Assembly (NCBI RefSeq): GCF_900520355.1
Contig: NZ_LS999521.1
Coordinates: 1,984,001 to 2,048,000 of the forward strand
From: Acinetobacter calcoaceticus
GTDB lineage: Bacteria > Pseudomonadota > Gammaproteobacteria > Pseudomonadales > Moraxellaceae
DNA length: 64,000 bases
Reading direction: 5' to 3'
Each line of letters starts with the position of its first letter. Position 1 is the stretch's first letter. The translations under genes were made by a program, and so were the position numbers. The notes under the pieces were generated by a model. It made no database searches and was not told the DNA's origin. It saw only the letters and a list, made by a program, of their open reading frames with translations. This document shows positions 1 to 8,222 of the stretch, one piece after another.

Positions 1-1
1 T

Positions 2-187
2 GTTTTATTGGGGCAGCCTTATATTTCAATGGACCTTTTGGCCCAATTAGGCATGTGGAGTATTCCTTGGGTTTGGATGCCAATTATGTTTGGCACCTAT
101 TTCTTTGTGACAGGAAGACAAGCAATGGTTTATTTATTTGTTGCCAACGTACTGGCTTATAGCTGTGTGTTTCTAATTCGGGGTTAA
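2..187 (+). CDS. C-terminal part of a small hydrophobic membrane protein (5' end outside window)
   Basis: Frame 2 is open from the first base and stops at 185-187, giving at least 61 residues. They are strongly hydrophobic and Trp/Met rich, with two probable membrane segments, and end in a Leu-Ile-Arg-Gly tail. The stop lies 3 bp before the start of the PepSY-type gene, so the two are probably cotranscribed. In other proteobacteria PepSY-TM genes often sit beside small membrane proteins of the DUF3649/DUF3325 type near siderophore receptors; membership here is an inference I cannot confirm from a fragment. Confidence 0.6.
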   Translation, partial: VLLGQPYISMDLLAQLGMWSIPWVWMPIMFGTYFFVTGRQAMVYLFVANVLAYSCVFLIRG

Positions 188-190
188 ATA

Positions 191-1795
191 ATGAAAGTAC
201 GTTCGGATATCATGAAACTTGCAAAAAGCATGCATACTTGGGTGGGTGTATGTGCAGGGATTTTACTTTTTATCTGCTTTTTTGCTGGCGGCCTCAGCAT
301 GTTTCAGCACCATATTAGTAAGTGGGCCACACCAACGCAGCAAGTTTTACCTAAAGTCTCACCCGACCAATATAATGAGCTGATTCAGAAAGTACAGACT
401 GCCTACCCTGCAACCCAACAAGGCTTTACTCTCAATTTATCGTCGAATGAATTTCACTATGCGCCCATTACGTGGAGTGAACATGGACGTGGAGATAGCT
501 TTAATGCTGCTCAGTCCACGTGGATGGCCAGCTTAGATGAAAAAGGTCAGTTAATTGTTGCTCAAGAAAACTTATCTAAAGCGGGCTGGCTGATAGAACA
601 GTTACATGAAACAGCAGGTATACCGGGCATGGCAGGCCATCACGGATTGGGTCTCTATGTGATGGGTGTAGTTTCGATTTTATATTTTCTTGCTCTGCTT
701 TCGGGCGTAATTATACTTTTACCGACCTTAGTAAAGGATTACTTTGTTATTCGCCCAGGCAAGAATAAAAAGCGCTTTTGGTTAGATGCACATAACGTAA
801 TTGGAATTACCAGCCTACCTTTCCATATCATTATTAGTATTAGCGTTATTGTCTTTGCTTTTCATGACTTTTTTTATGATGCGATTGGACAACTTGCACT
901 CAAAGGACAGCCTGTTTTTCAACGTTCGCCTCCTGCACTTATTCAACCAAAACAAACACAAATTGATGTGCAGCAAATATTAGCTCAAGCCAAAAAAGTT
1001 GCGCCTGAATATTCAGTTGACTATATCCAGTTCAGTGGTCTCGATAAACCTGAAAAAGCCAATGCACGAATTGCCCTTTATAGTTCAGATCAGATGTTGC
1101 GCGGTGCGAATCATGACTTTATGCGGATGAATCCATATGCAGTTGAGCACTTTAATCATAAAGGCATTAACACGCAGACGGATGCAGGTAATAAGTTAAT
1201 CAACGCCATGTTTAGCCTACATTTTGGAAGTTTTGGTGGTACGGGTGTACGCTGGATCTATTTTGTTTTAGGTGTTGGTGGAGCTTTCTTATTTTATACA
1301 GGTAATATTCTTTGGGTGGAAACTCGTGCTCGTAAGCAAAAGCGTGCTGAAGACCCAGTTCCAGTGCAGCGCAAAGATGTGGTGTTCCTTGCGAACTTAA
1401 CCATAGGTGCATGTTTAGGATGTGTTTTAGCTGTAGTGGGCACCATGTTGAGTAGCCGTTGGCTTTTCGCAGCATTCAATATTGAAAGCATGAATCACCT
1501 TTTTATGTATGGTTATTATGCAATTTTCTTACTGACTTTGATTTACACCTTTGTCATTGGCTATGCAAAAGCTTTACCTCAACTGCTATTAACCTTAGTT
1601 TTGGCGTTATTTGCGATTCCTCTAACCTCTCTTACAGCCTACTTAATTCCACAAAGTGGTTTATGGGTTCATGGTGGAGAAATTTTGGTGGTTGATGTCT
1701 TAGCTGTCATTTTTGCTTTTGCTTTTTGGCGTTTTTATCAGCAAGCTCAAGATCGTCTAAAATCTGCTCCACTGGGCAGTTTATGGGCTGGCTAA
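191..1795 (+). CDS. PepSY-associated TM helix domain membrane protein
   Basis: A 534-residue inner-membrane protein. A first membrane segment (about 17-40) is followed by a periplasmic region, a pair of segments around 150-225, a second periplasmic region (about 240-345) and four or five more helices to the C-terminus. The conserved His-rich stretches near helix ends (the His-Glu and His-His around 137-150, and His at 201 and 212) fit the PepSY_TM family, thought to carry heme or reduce ferric siderophores. The gene follows the preceding membrane gene by 3 bp, suggesting an iron-uptake operon that begins outside the window. The substrate is not known; the family call is firm, the iron role is inference. 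Confidence 0.8.
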   Translation: MKVRSDIMKLAKSMHTWVGVCAGILLFICFFAGGLSMFQHHISKWATPTQQVLPKVSPDQYNELIQKVQTAYPATQQGFTLNLSSNEFHYAPITWSEHGRGDSFNAAQSTWMASLDEKGQLIVAQENLSKAGWLIEQLHETAGIPGMAGHHGLGLYVMGVVSILYFLALLSGVIILLPTLVKDYFVIRPGKNKKRFWLDAHNVIGITSLPFHIIISISVIVFAFHDFFYDAIGQLALKGQPVFQRSPPALIQPKQTQIDVQQILAQAKKVAPEYSVDYIQFSGLDKPEKANARIALYSSDQMLRGANHDFMRMNPYAVEHFNHKGINTQTDAGNKLINAMFSLHFGSFGGTGVRWIYFVLGVGGAFLFYTGNILWVETRARKQKRAEDPVPVQRKDVVFLANLTIGACLGCVLAVVGTMLSSRWLFAAFNIESMNHLFMYGYYAIFLLTLIYTFVIGYAKALPQLLLTLVLALFAIPLTSLTAYLIPQSGLWVHGGEILVVDVLAVIFAFAFWRFYQQAQDRLKSAPLGSLWAG

Positions 1796-1846
1796 TACAA
1801 TAAAGCCTAATCAACCAGACTGAAATAATGTGTGAAATTTGAAGAA

Positions 1847-2467
1847 TTATAAAATCCACATTGTTTCGGTCAGTTGTTTAATTTCTTGAATATCATGACT
1901 CACATAAATCATCGGAATTTTTATTTCCTGTTTTACCTTTTGAAAAAAAGGAATAATTTCAGCTTTATGTGCGGCATCTAATGCTGATAAAGGTTCATCA
2001 AGTAATAACAGCTTTGGTGAATATAACAATGCTCGACCTAGTGCCACGCGCTGCTTTTCCCCACCTGAAAGTTTGATAGGCATACGTTCTAGCAAGTGCT
2101 CTAACTTTAATAATTCAATAATGTAATCTGCTTCAAAGTGACGTTCTTGTTGGGATAGATGCTTAAGACCAAATAATAAATTTTGCTTTACCGTTTTATG
2201 CGGAAAAAGCTGAGCATCTTGAAAAACCAATCCAACATGTCGCTTTTGGGTGCTCAAATTAATTTTTTGATCGGAATCAAACCATGTTTGATCCTGTATT
2301 TTAATGAGTCCACTGCGCGGAGTGTTCAGGCCAGCAATAGCATGTAATATTGAAGTTTTACCGGAACCTGATGCACCGAATAAACCAATAACTAAAGCAT
2401 CCGACTGAAAATTAGGTTCAATAAGAAATTGACCCATGTGTAGCTGAAAGTGGCAATCAATTAACAT
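1847..2467 (-). CDS. modC: Molybdate ABC transporter ATP-binding protein, short form
   Basis: The energising ATPase of molybdate uptake. Walker A is at residues 31-38 (GASGSGKT), the ABC signature LSGGEKQ lies near 133, and Walker B with LLLLDEP follows. At 206 residues it is only the nucleotide-binding domain; typical ModC is about 350 residues and carries a C-terminal molybdate-binding TOBE/Mop domain that is absent here. The stop is a clean in-frame TAA and I see no remnant of the missing domain downstream. The gene starts 4 bp after modB, as the last gene of modABC. The call rests mainly on the modA and modB neighbours. Confidence 0.9.
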   Translation of the reverse strand: MLIDCHFQLHMGQFLIEPNFQSDALVIGLFGASGSGKTSILHAIAGLNTPRSGLIKIQDQTWFDSDQKINLSTQKRHVGLVFQDAQLFPHKTVKQNLLFGLKHLSQQERHFEADYIIELLKLEHLLERMPIKLSGGEKQRVALGRALLYSPKLLLLDEPLSALDAAHKAEIIPFFQKVKQEIKIPMIYVSHDIQEIKQLTETMWIL

Positions 2468-2471
2468 AATA

Positions 2472-3164
2472 TTACTGCCCTAAGCGCTTTTTTTGATAGC
2501 GATGAAACCACTGTGCAAACCATAATGCTAAAAAAGCGACACTTAAAGATAAGACAATCAACCTTTGAATAGCTGCTTCTGTATCGGGTTGTTGCATCAG
2601 GCTATACATGGCTAATGGTAAGGTTCTTGTTTCATCAGAAATATTGCCAACAAAAGTAATGGTGGCCCCAAACTCACCTAAACTACGGCAAAAACATAAA
2701 ATGGCACCAATTAAAATGCCACTACTGGCAAGTGGCAACGTGACATGAAAAAATGCCCCTAAAGATGAAGCACCTAATGTCTTTGCTGCCATTTCTAAAC
2801 GTTGATCAACTAACTCAATCGCTAGGCGAATGGATTGCACTAAAAGTGGAAAACCCATCACTGCCGAAGCAAGAACTGCCCCTTTCCAGTTAAATGCGAA
2901 CTCCAATCCTAAAGGTGCTAAGTATTGCCCAATAATGCCGCGGTTTCCAAAGACTTGTAATAGCAAATAACCCGGCACAACTGGGGGCAGTACCAATGGT
3001 AAAAAGACCAATGTTTCAATGAATGACTTACCCCAGAACTCTTTACGTGCCAATATCCACCCTACAAAAATTGCAGGAATAAGGCTGACAATCAGGCAAC
3101 TTGCTGCAACCTTACAAGAGAGTTGAAGAACGCTAAGCTCTTCTGGGGTTAAAGAAAACATCAT
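2472..3164 (-). CDS. modB: Molybdate ABC transporter permease
   Basis: A 230-residue inner-membrane permease with about five hydrophobic helices. It carries the EAA-loop signature that docks the ATPase (around 127-147, with the invariant Gly in KTLGAS). Its length and the Leu-Pro-Pro-Val-Val-Pro-Gly stretch near 57-65 match ModB. Its ATG overlaps the modA stop as ATGA (3161-3164), so translation is probably coupled. With modA and modC it moves molybdate across the inner membrane for molybdoenzyme cofactor synthesis. Confidence 0.93.
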   Translation of the reverse strand: MMFSLTPEELSVLQLSCKVAASCLIVSLIPAIFVGWILARKEFWGKSFIETLVFLPLVLPPVVPGYLLLQVFGNRGIIGQYLAPLGLEFAFNWKGAVLASAVMGFPLLVQSIRLAIELVDQRLEMAAKTLGASSLGAFFHVTLPLASSGILIGAILCFCRSLGEFGATITFVGNISDETRTLPLAMYSLMQQPDTEAAIQRLIVLSLSVAFLALWFAQWFHRYQKKRLGQ

Positions 3165-3946
3165 GGTTTTGCTGGAGCCAATACACTAAAGCCATATTTT
3201 TTAAAAACGACTTTGGCTTGGTTGCTTTGTAAAAATTGATAGAACTTTGTTGAGTTCGGATTCTTTTTAATCATCCCGACAGGATAAATAATTGGTGAAT
3301 GGGTATTTTCCGGAAATACGCCAGCTACTCTCACATCTTTACTAATCGCTGCATCGGTTGCATAAACAATGCCCACCTGACATTCACCACGTGCAACGAA
3401 ATTTAACGCCGCTCGAACATCTTCTGTTTCGACTAATTTTGGCTCAACACGGCTCCACCACCCTAAATTTGTAAATGCTTGTTTGGCATATTTGCCCACA
3501 GGCACACTTTTAGTATCTCCAGTACAAATCTTCCCTGTAAACGCTTTATTCGGATCAGTAGTTTTATCTAATTTAACCTTTAATGATTGTCCTTTAGGTG
3601 TAATCAGTACCAATCGATTACCTAGTAAGTTTAAACGGTCATTTGCTGTGACTAATTTTTTATTTTGTAGATAATCCATCCATTGCGTATCTGCTGAAAT
3701 AAAAATATCGGCTGGTGCGCCAGCTTCAATTTGTTTAGCTAATGTCGATGAACCTGCATAAGAAGTTTTAACTTCTATATTATTTTGTTTTTCGTAAATT
3801 TTTTCTAAATCACCCATGGCATTGGTCAAGCTTGCTGCTGCATAAATCGTAACTGATTCTGCATGTGCTGAGTTGTTAAATAATAATCCTAAACTCAGCA
3901 TAGTACTTAAAAGCATCATTTTCTCAATCTGGGGAGCGCTTAACAT
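3161..3946 (-). CDS. modA: Periplasmic molybdate-binding protein
   Basis: A 261-residue binding protein that captures molybdate (or tungstate) in the periplasm. The N-terminus is a signal peptide ending in Ala-His-Ala before Glu-30. The mature chain has the ModA motif YAAASLTNAM and the inner motifs GSSTLAKQIEAGAPADIF and VGIVYATDA. The start at 3946 is chosen because an AAGGTG ribosome site sits 7 bases before it; internal Met codons at 10 and 11 are less well placed. It is the first gene of modABC. A probable ModE operator lies about 30-56 bp upstream (3976-4002), implying repression when molybdate is plentiful. Confidence 0.95.
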   Translation of the reverse strand: MLSAPQIEKMMLLSTMLSLGLLFNNSAHAESVTIYAAASLTNAMGDLEKIYEKQNNIEVKTSYAGSSTLAKQIEAGAPADIFISADTQWMDYLQNKKLVTANDRLNLLGNRLVLITPKGQSLKVKLDKTTDPNKAFTGKICTGDTKSVPVGKYAKQAFTNLGWWSRVEPKLVETEDVRAALNFVARGECQVGIVYATDAAISKDVRVAGVFPENTHSPIIYPVGMIKKNPNSTKFYQFLQSNQAKVVFKKYGFSVLAPAKP

Positions 3947-4415
3947 TATTTTTCACCTTCTTATTGATTTATGCAGCGATATATATCCAAGAATATAGCG
4001 ATAAGCATAGCTTATGAAAAGTAGAATTATTTAAAGATAGATGACTAAAATGCTCATAGAAAGTGCATCTTATATTTTTGAGCTATATTGGAGCAAAATA
4101 TAAAAGAACGATTTTATGTTTAGATTCTATCTAATATTCATCTATGTTTCTTTTTTAGCATGATTTAGATAGGTTTTATGGTCATCACTACATCAAAAAG
4201 ATAATAGCGATGACCATAAATATCTGTAAACAGATCAGTCGTTTATGCCAGCCACTTTTTTAGATACGCAATAAAAACGTCTATCCCAGACCATCATTTA
4301 AGATAGTGCAGAATAGACGTCTTTGTCTGTGTAACTGAAATTGCAGCAGTGCTTTTTCAGCGAGCATTTTAAACTAAGCAAAAGCCATACCAACCTATTC
4401 AATCTATATAAGTTT
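3947..4415. other. 469-bp intergenic region between modE and modA with several inverted repeats
   Basis: No convincing gene. Apart from the ModE box it holds three inverted repeats: 12-base arms at 4175-4186 and 4209-4220, 5-base arms at 4222-4226 and 4231-4235 with a 4-base loop, and 8-base arms at 4277-4284 and 4313-4320. The last may help terminate modE transcription, though no T-tract follows. I do not see the conserved core of the molybdenum-cofactor riboswitch. Confidence 0.6.
3976..4002 (-). promoter_or_regulatory. Probable ModE operator upstream of modABC
   Basis: Read on the minus strand, ATCGCTATAT (4002-3993) is followed after a short spacer by the mirrored ATATATATCGC (3986-3976); half-sites match at 8 of 10 positions. 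This is very close to the E. coli ModE box (CGnTATATA with an inverted copy). It lies 30-56 bp before the modA start, a repressor position, and a modE gene is 470 bp upstream. Confidence 0.75.
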
Positions 4416-4772
4416 TTAATCTATTTTCTTTAAATAATTACTCATGATTTGGTAGTCATTTTCTAAGGCTTGGCGAGCATTGATTTCCATTTGTCGGTAT
4501 TGCTCTAAAACTTTCTGGCCCAAAGCTGTGACTGCTGCCCCACCGCCATGTGTTCCGCCCGTTTGAGTTTCAACTAAAGCTGTTTCAAAGCACTGATTCA
4601 TGGTATCGACCAACTGCCATGCACGGCGGTAGCTCATATTCATAGATTTTGCCGCTTGTGAGATCGAACCAGTTCTCTCAATTGCTTCAAGTAAGTCTGC
4701 CTTTCCAGGACCAAATGCAATATTTCGCTCTGAAAGAATTCTGATTTGTAATTTTAATTTATGTTCTTTCAC
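4416..4772 (-). CDS. modE: ModE-type molybdate-responsive regulator, DNA-binding domain only
   Basis: 118 residues forming a single winged helix-turn-helix of the LysR/ModE_N type: the helix-turn-helix spans about 34-56 (SISQAAKSMNMSYRRAW), followed by the family's Gly-rich wing (TGGTHGGGAAVT, 70-81). Classical ModE (about 260 residues) has a C-terminal di-Mop domain that binds molybdate; it is absent. How this protein senses molybdate is therefore unclear: many short ModE_N proteins exist, and a separate Mop protein or another partner may act. It is on the same strand as, and upstream of, modABC and probably binds the operator at 3976-4002. Confidence 0.85.
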   Translation of the reverse strand: MKEHKLKLQIRILSERNIAFGPGKADLLEAIERTGSISQAAKSMNMSYRRAWQLVDTMNQCFETALVETQTGGTHGGGAAVTALGQKVLEQYRQMEINARQALENDYQIMSNYLKKID

Positions 4773-4895
4773 AGACTTAACTCACAAGGTTTTACTTTAT
4801 GCTCTTTAGGATTATAGGGAAATTAAAAAGATAGGACATATACATTTTTAAAATGCGATTTTATCTTAAAAATAGTGTGATTAAAAAATCAAAAC

Positions 4896-4931
4896 TGCAC
4901 AAAGTGGATAAAGAACTGGAAAAAACGGATA
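4896..4931 (+). promoter_or_regulatory. XylS/AntR-type direct-repeat operator upstream of antA
   Basis: Two direct repeats of the XylS-family pattern TGCA-N6-GGnTA: TGCA (4896-4899) with GGATA (4906-4910), and TGGA (4917-4920) with GGATA (4927-4931). Their 21-bp period is the spacing known for XylS, BenR and AntR sites. The operator ends 61 bp before the antA start. A matching pair lies before the porin gene at 8091-8126, and an AraC/XylS regulator is encoded at 10905-11891. Confidence 0.75.
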
Positions 4932-4992
4932 GAGCTAAAGGTCTAATCGCGGTTCAATCAGTTAAAAGCTGAATGAATAAAGGATTGAGCAA

Positions 4993-6408
4993 ATGACCTC
5001 ATCTAATTTAAAACAATGGAATGATTTTGTAGATGGATGTATCGACTTCCGTCCTAAAGATAGCGTGTTTCGTATCGCCCGTAATATGTTTACCGAGCCT
5101 GAGCTATTTGATTTGGAAATGGAACTTATTTTTGAAAAGGTTTGGATTTATGCATGTCACGAAAGTGAAATTCCAAACAATCATGATTTCCTAACTGTTC
5201 AAATTGGTCGTCAGCCGATTATTGTCAGCCGTGATGGTAAAGGCGAACTACATGCCATGGTCAATGCTTGTGAGCATCGCGGCGCGACATTAACACGTGT
5301 TGCTAAAGGCAATCAGTCAACCTTTACCTGTCCGTTCCATGCATGGTGCTATAAGTCAGATGGTCGCTTAGTCAAAGTCAAAGCACCGAGTGAATATTGC
5401 GAAGATTTCGATAAATCAAGCCGTGGTTTAAAGCAAGGCCGTATTGCCAGCTATCGTGGTTTTGTATTTGTAAGCCTTGATACGCAAGCAACAGATACTT
5501 TAGAAGACTTTTTGGGTGATGCAAAACTGTTCCTTGATTTAATGGTAAATCAATCACCAACGGGTGAACTAGAAGTTCTTCAAGGTAAGTCATCTTATAC
5601 CTTTGCAGGTAACTGGAAACTACAAAACGAAAATGGCCTAGATGGCTACCATGTTAGTACCGTTCACTATAATTATGTATCGACAGTCCAACACCGCCAG
5701 CAAGTCAATGCATCTAAAGGTAGTGATCTCGACACCCTTGACTATAGCAAGTTAGGCGCCGGTGATTCTGAAACTGATGATGGCTGGTTTAGCTTTAAAA
5801 ACGGTCATAGTGTGTTGTTTAGCGATATGCCGAATCCAACAGTTCGTCCGGGTTACAGCACAGTTATGCCTTATTTAGTTGAAAAATACGGCGACAAATA
5901 TGCTGAATGGGCAATGCATCGTTTAAGAAACTTAAACTTGTACCCTAGCCTGTTTTTTATGGATCAAATTAGTTCGCAACTTCGTATTATTCGCCCTGTT
6001 GCGTGGAATAAAACCGAAGTTATTAGCCAGTGCATTGGGGTTAAAGGTGAATCTGCTGAAGCACGCCGTAACCGTATTCGTCAGTTTGAAGATTTCTTTA
6101 ACGTGTCGGGTTTAGGGACACCAGATGATTTAGTCGAGTTCCGTGAACAGCAAAAAGGCTTTCAAGCACGACTTGAACGTTGGAGCGATATTTCTCGTGG
6201 TTGTCACTCTTGGGAATATGGTGCAACGAAAAACTCACAAGATTTAGGTATTCAACCCATCATTACTGGCCGTGAGTTTACCCACGAAGGACTATATGTA
6301 AACCAACATGGACACTGGCAACATCTAATGCTTGATGGCTTAAATAAGAAAGCATTGAAAATGCAAGATATTACTTTCGAAAACAATATCGTAATGGATG
6401 AGGTATAA
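4993..6408 (+). CDS. antA: Anthranilate 1,2-dioxygenase, large (alpha) subunit
   Basis: Catalytic subunit of the ring-hydroxylating oxygenase that converts anthranilate to catechol, CO2 and ammonia. The Rieske centre is Cys93-x-His95 and Cys113-x2-His116. The mononuclear iron site has Asp217, His220 and His225 (NENGLDGYHVSTVH), with a further acidic ligand expected near Asp327. Length 471 equals the A. baylyi AntA length I recall, and BenA is shorter (461). antB starts 2 bp after its stop and antC follows, a transporter and AraC regulator complete the locus. A benzoate or carnitine oxygenase is the main alternative, but the three-gene set and lengths favour AntABC. The XylS-type operator upstream implies induction by an aromatic effector. 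Confidence 0.92.
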   Translation: MTSSNLKQWNDFVDGCIDFRPKDSVFRIARNMFTEPELFDLEMELIFEKVWIYACHESEIPNNHDFLTVQIGRQPIIVSRDGKGELHAMVNACEHRGATLTRVAKGNQSTFTCPFHAWCYKSDGRLVKVKAPSEYCEDFDKSSRGLKQGRIASYRGFVFVSLDTQATDTLEDFLGDAKLFLDLMVNQSPTGELEVLQGKSSYTFAGNWKLQNENGLDGYHVSTVHYNYVSTVQHRQQVNASKGSDLDTLDYSKLGAGDSETDDGWFSFKNGHSVLFSDMPNPTVRPGYSTVMPYLVEKYGDKYAEWAMHRLRNLNLYPSLFFMDQISSQLRIIRPVAWNKTEVISQCIGVKGESAEARRNRIRQFEDFFNVSGLGTPDDLVEFREQQKGFQARLERWSDISRGCHSWEYGATKNSQDLGIQPIITGREFTHEGLYVNQHGHWQHLMLDGLNKKALKMQDITFENNIVMDEV

Positions 6409-6410
6409 CC

Positions 6411-6902
6411 ATGTCACAAGAACTATATTTTGCTGTATCTCAGTTTTTGTACAAAAAAGCAGAACTTTGTGATGCTTATGACTGGGATGCCTATTTAGAC
6501 CTTTACGATGAAGATAGTGAATATCATATTCCACAGTGGATTGATGACCATAACTATGTTCAAGATCCGAATCAGGGCTTGTCTTATATTTATTACGCAG
6601 ACCGCACTGGACTCGAAGACCGTGTATTCCGTATTCGTACCGGAAAAGCAGCTTCGGCAACGCCATTACCACGCACTTTACACAGCATGAATAACATTCG
6701 AGTTAAAACACTGGATGATGGTCTAATTGAAGCAAAAGTTGCATGGCAAACACTGTATAACCGTCAAGGTTTAGAAGGCTGTTTTTACGGACACGCTACT
6801 TATCTTTTACGCCAAACAGCAGATAGTTTCCGCATTCGTCGTCAGCACAGCATTTTGCTCAATGACAAGATTGATTCCGTTTTAGACTTCTATCACGTTT
6901 AA
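6411..6902 (+). CDS. antB: Anthranilate 1,2-dioxygenase, small (beta) subunit
   Basis: A 163-residue beta subunit of the ring-hydroxylating dioxygenase family, an NTF2/SnoaL-like fold with a structural role in the alpha3beta3 oxygenase. Family features include the N-terminal EAELCDAYDWDAYLDLY-like helix (seen here as KKAELCDAYDWDAYL), DEDSEYHIP, and the C-terminal RRQHSILLND block. It starts 2 bp after antA with a GAGGT ribosome site inside the antA end, so it is translationally linked. The length equals A. baylyi AntB. Confidence 0.92.
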   Translation: MSQELYFAVSQFLYKKAELCDAYDWDAYLDLYDEDSEYHIPQWIDDHNYVQDPNQGLSYIYYADRTGLEDRVFRIRTGKAASATPLPRTLHSMNNIRVKTLDDGLIEAKVAWQTLYNRQGLEGCFYGHATYLLRQTADSFRIRRQHSILLNDKIDSVLDFYHV

Positions 6903-6913
6903 GGGGAATGAAA

Positions 6914-7942
6914 ATGGGACATTCAGTTGCACTTAACTTTGCCGATGGCAAAACCTTTTTCATTTCGGTAAATAACGACGAATTGTTGCTCGATGCAGCA
7001 GTTCGCCAAGGAATTAACCTACCGCTAGACTGCCGTGAAGGTGTTTGTGGTACCTGTCAGGGACAGTGTGAAACAGGCATTTATGAACAAGAATATGTCG
7101 ATGAAGATGCATTAAGTGAGCGTGATTTGGCTGAGCGTAAAATGTTAGCTTGCCAGACGCGTGTGAAATCGGATGCAGCTTTTTATTTCGATCATGATTC
7201 AGCCATTTGCAATGCTGGTGATACTTTAAAAATTGAAACCAAAGTGACTGCGGTTGAGCTGGTTTCTGAAACGACAGCAATTTTGCATCTTGACGCGAGC
7301 AGTCACGCTGAACAACTTCAGTTTTTACCGGGTCAATATGCTCGTTTGCAAATTCCAGATACTGAAGATTGGCGCTCATATTCATTTGCCAATAGACCGA
7401 ACGCAACCAATCAATTGCAATTTTTAATTCGTCTATTGCCAGATGGTGTTATGAGCAATTACTTGCGTGATCGCTGTCAGGTTGGACAAACTCTACTCAT
7501 TGAAGCACCTCTAGGTAGTTTCTATTTGCGCGAAGTAGAACGACCACTGGTTTTTGTGGCAGGTGGAACAGGATTATCAGCTTTCTTGGGAATGCTTGAT
7601 AACTTGGTTGATCAGCCTAACTCACCTGCAGTTCAGTTGTACTACGGCGTAAACAATGAAACCGACCTGTGTGAACAACAGCGTTTACAGGCCTACGCAG
7701 AACAGCTTCCAAACTTTAGCTATCACCCGATCGTGACTAAAGCAACGGAAAGTTGGCAAGGTAAAGCGGGTTATATTCACGAGCATTTAAATAAAGATCA
7801 ATTGGCTGAGCAGGCTTTTGATATGTATTTATGTGGTCCGCCACCGATGATTGAAGCCGTAAAAAATTGGTTAGATGAGCAATCTTTGCAAAACTATCGT
7901 ATTTACAGCGAGAAGTTTTTACAGAGCAATACATCGCGCTAA
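6914..7942 (+). CDS. antC: Anthranilate 1,2-dioxygenase electron-transfer component (reductase)
   Basis: An NADH-dependent reductase feeding electrons to AntAB. Counting from the upstream ATG at 6908, a plant-type [2Fe-2S] domain occupies 1-95 with Cys42, Cys47, Cys50 and Cys82. An FAD domain follows (RSYSFANRP near 156), then an NAD domain (VAGGTGLSAFLG near 217 and a C-terminal CGPPPMIEAV). The ATG at 6914 is preferred because GGGG at 6903-6906 leaves only one base before the ATG at 6908 but 7 bases before 6914; the protein is then 342 residues. It sits 11 bp after antB and is the last gene of antABC. BenC is the closest paralogue. Confidence 0.9.
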   Translation: MGHSVALNFADGKTFFISVNNDELLLDAAVRQGINLPLDCREGVCGTCQGQCETGIYEQEYVDEDALSERDLAERKMLACQTRVKSDAAFYFDHDSAICNAGDTLKIETKVTAVELVSETTAILHLDASSHAEQLQFLPGQYARLQIPDTEDWRSYSFANRPNATNQLQFLIRLLPDGVMSNYLRDRCQVGQTLLIEAPLGSFYLREVERPLVFVAGGTGLSAFLGMLDNLVDQPNSPAVQLYYGVNNETDLCEQQRLQAYAEQLPNFSYHPIVTKATESWQGKAGYIHEHLNKDQLAEQAFDMYLCGPPPMIEAVKNWLDEQSLQNYRIYSEKFLQSNTSR

Positions 7943-8090
7943 AACGTAATAGCTATTACCTAAACATAGAAAAATTAAATCAATTCAATATGCTCTGTAA
8001 GGAGTGTATTGAATTTTTTGTATAAAACAATAAAGTTAATGAATTTCAATATTTTAATATAAAAACAAAAATGATGCTTTTTATCTAATT

Positions 8091-8126
8091 TGGAAAAAAT
8101 GGATGAAGATTAGGACTTATTGGATA
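8091..8126 (+). promoter_or_regulatory. Second XylS/AntR-type direct-repeat operator, upstream of the porin
   Basis: TGGA (8091-8094) with GGATG (8101-8105), then AGGA (8112-8115) with GGATA (8122-8126). This is the same TGCA-N6-GGnTA layout and the same 21-bp period as the antA operator, with some mismatches in the TGCA halves. It lies 97 bp before the porin start, suggesting that porin and symporter form a second transcript of the same regulon. Confidence 0.6.
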
Positions 8127-8222
8127 GTGACTACTGGCTAAAAATAGTTCAATCAAAGTCATGTAATAACTTTGATTACATAAGAAAAGCCCAGCCATTT
8201 TCTAAATTAAGGCGTTTTATTT

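Noticed and set aside
3947..4415. Molybdenum-cofactor riboswitch in the modA leader
   Set aside because: No conserved core seen; the regulator-type operator explains control better.
4993..6408. Carnitine oxygenase (CntA) or benzoate dioxygenase (BenA) instead of AntA
   Set aside because: Three-subunit layout with beta subunit and [2Fe-2S] reductase excludes CntA; lengths 471/163/342 fit Ant rather than Ben.
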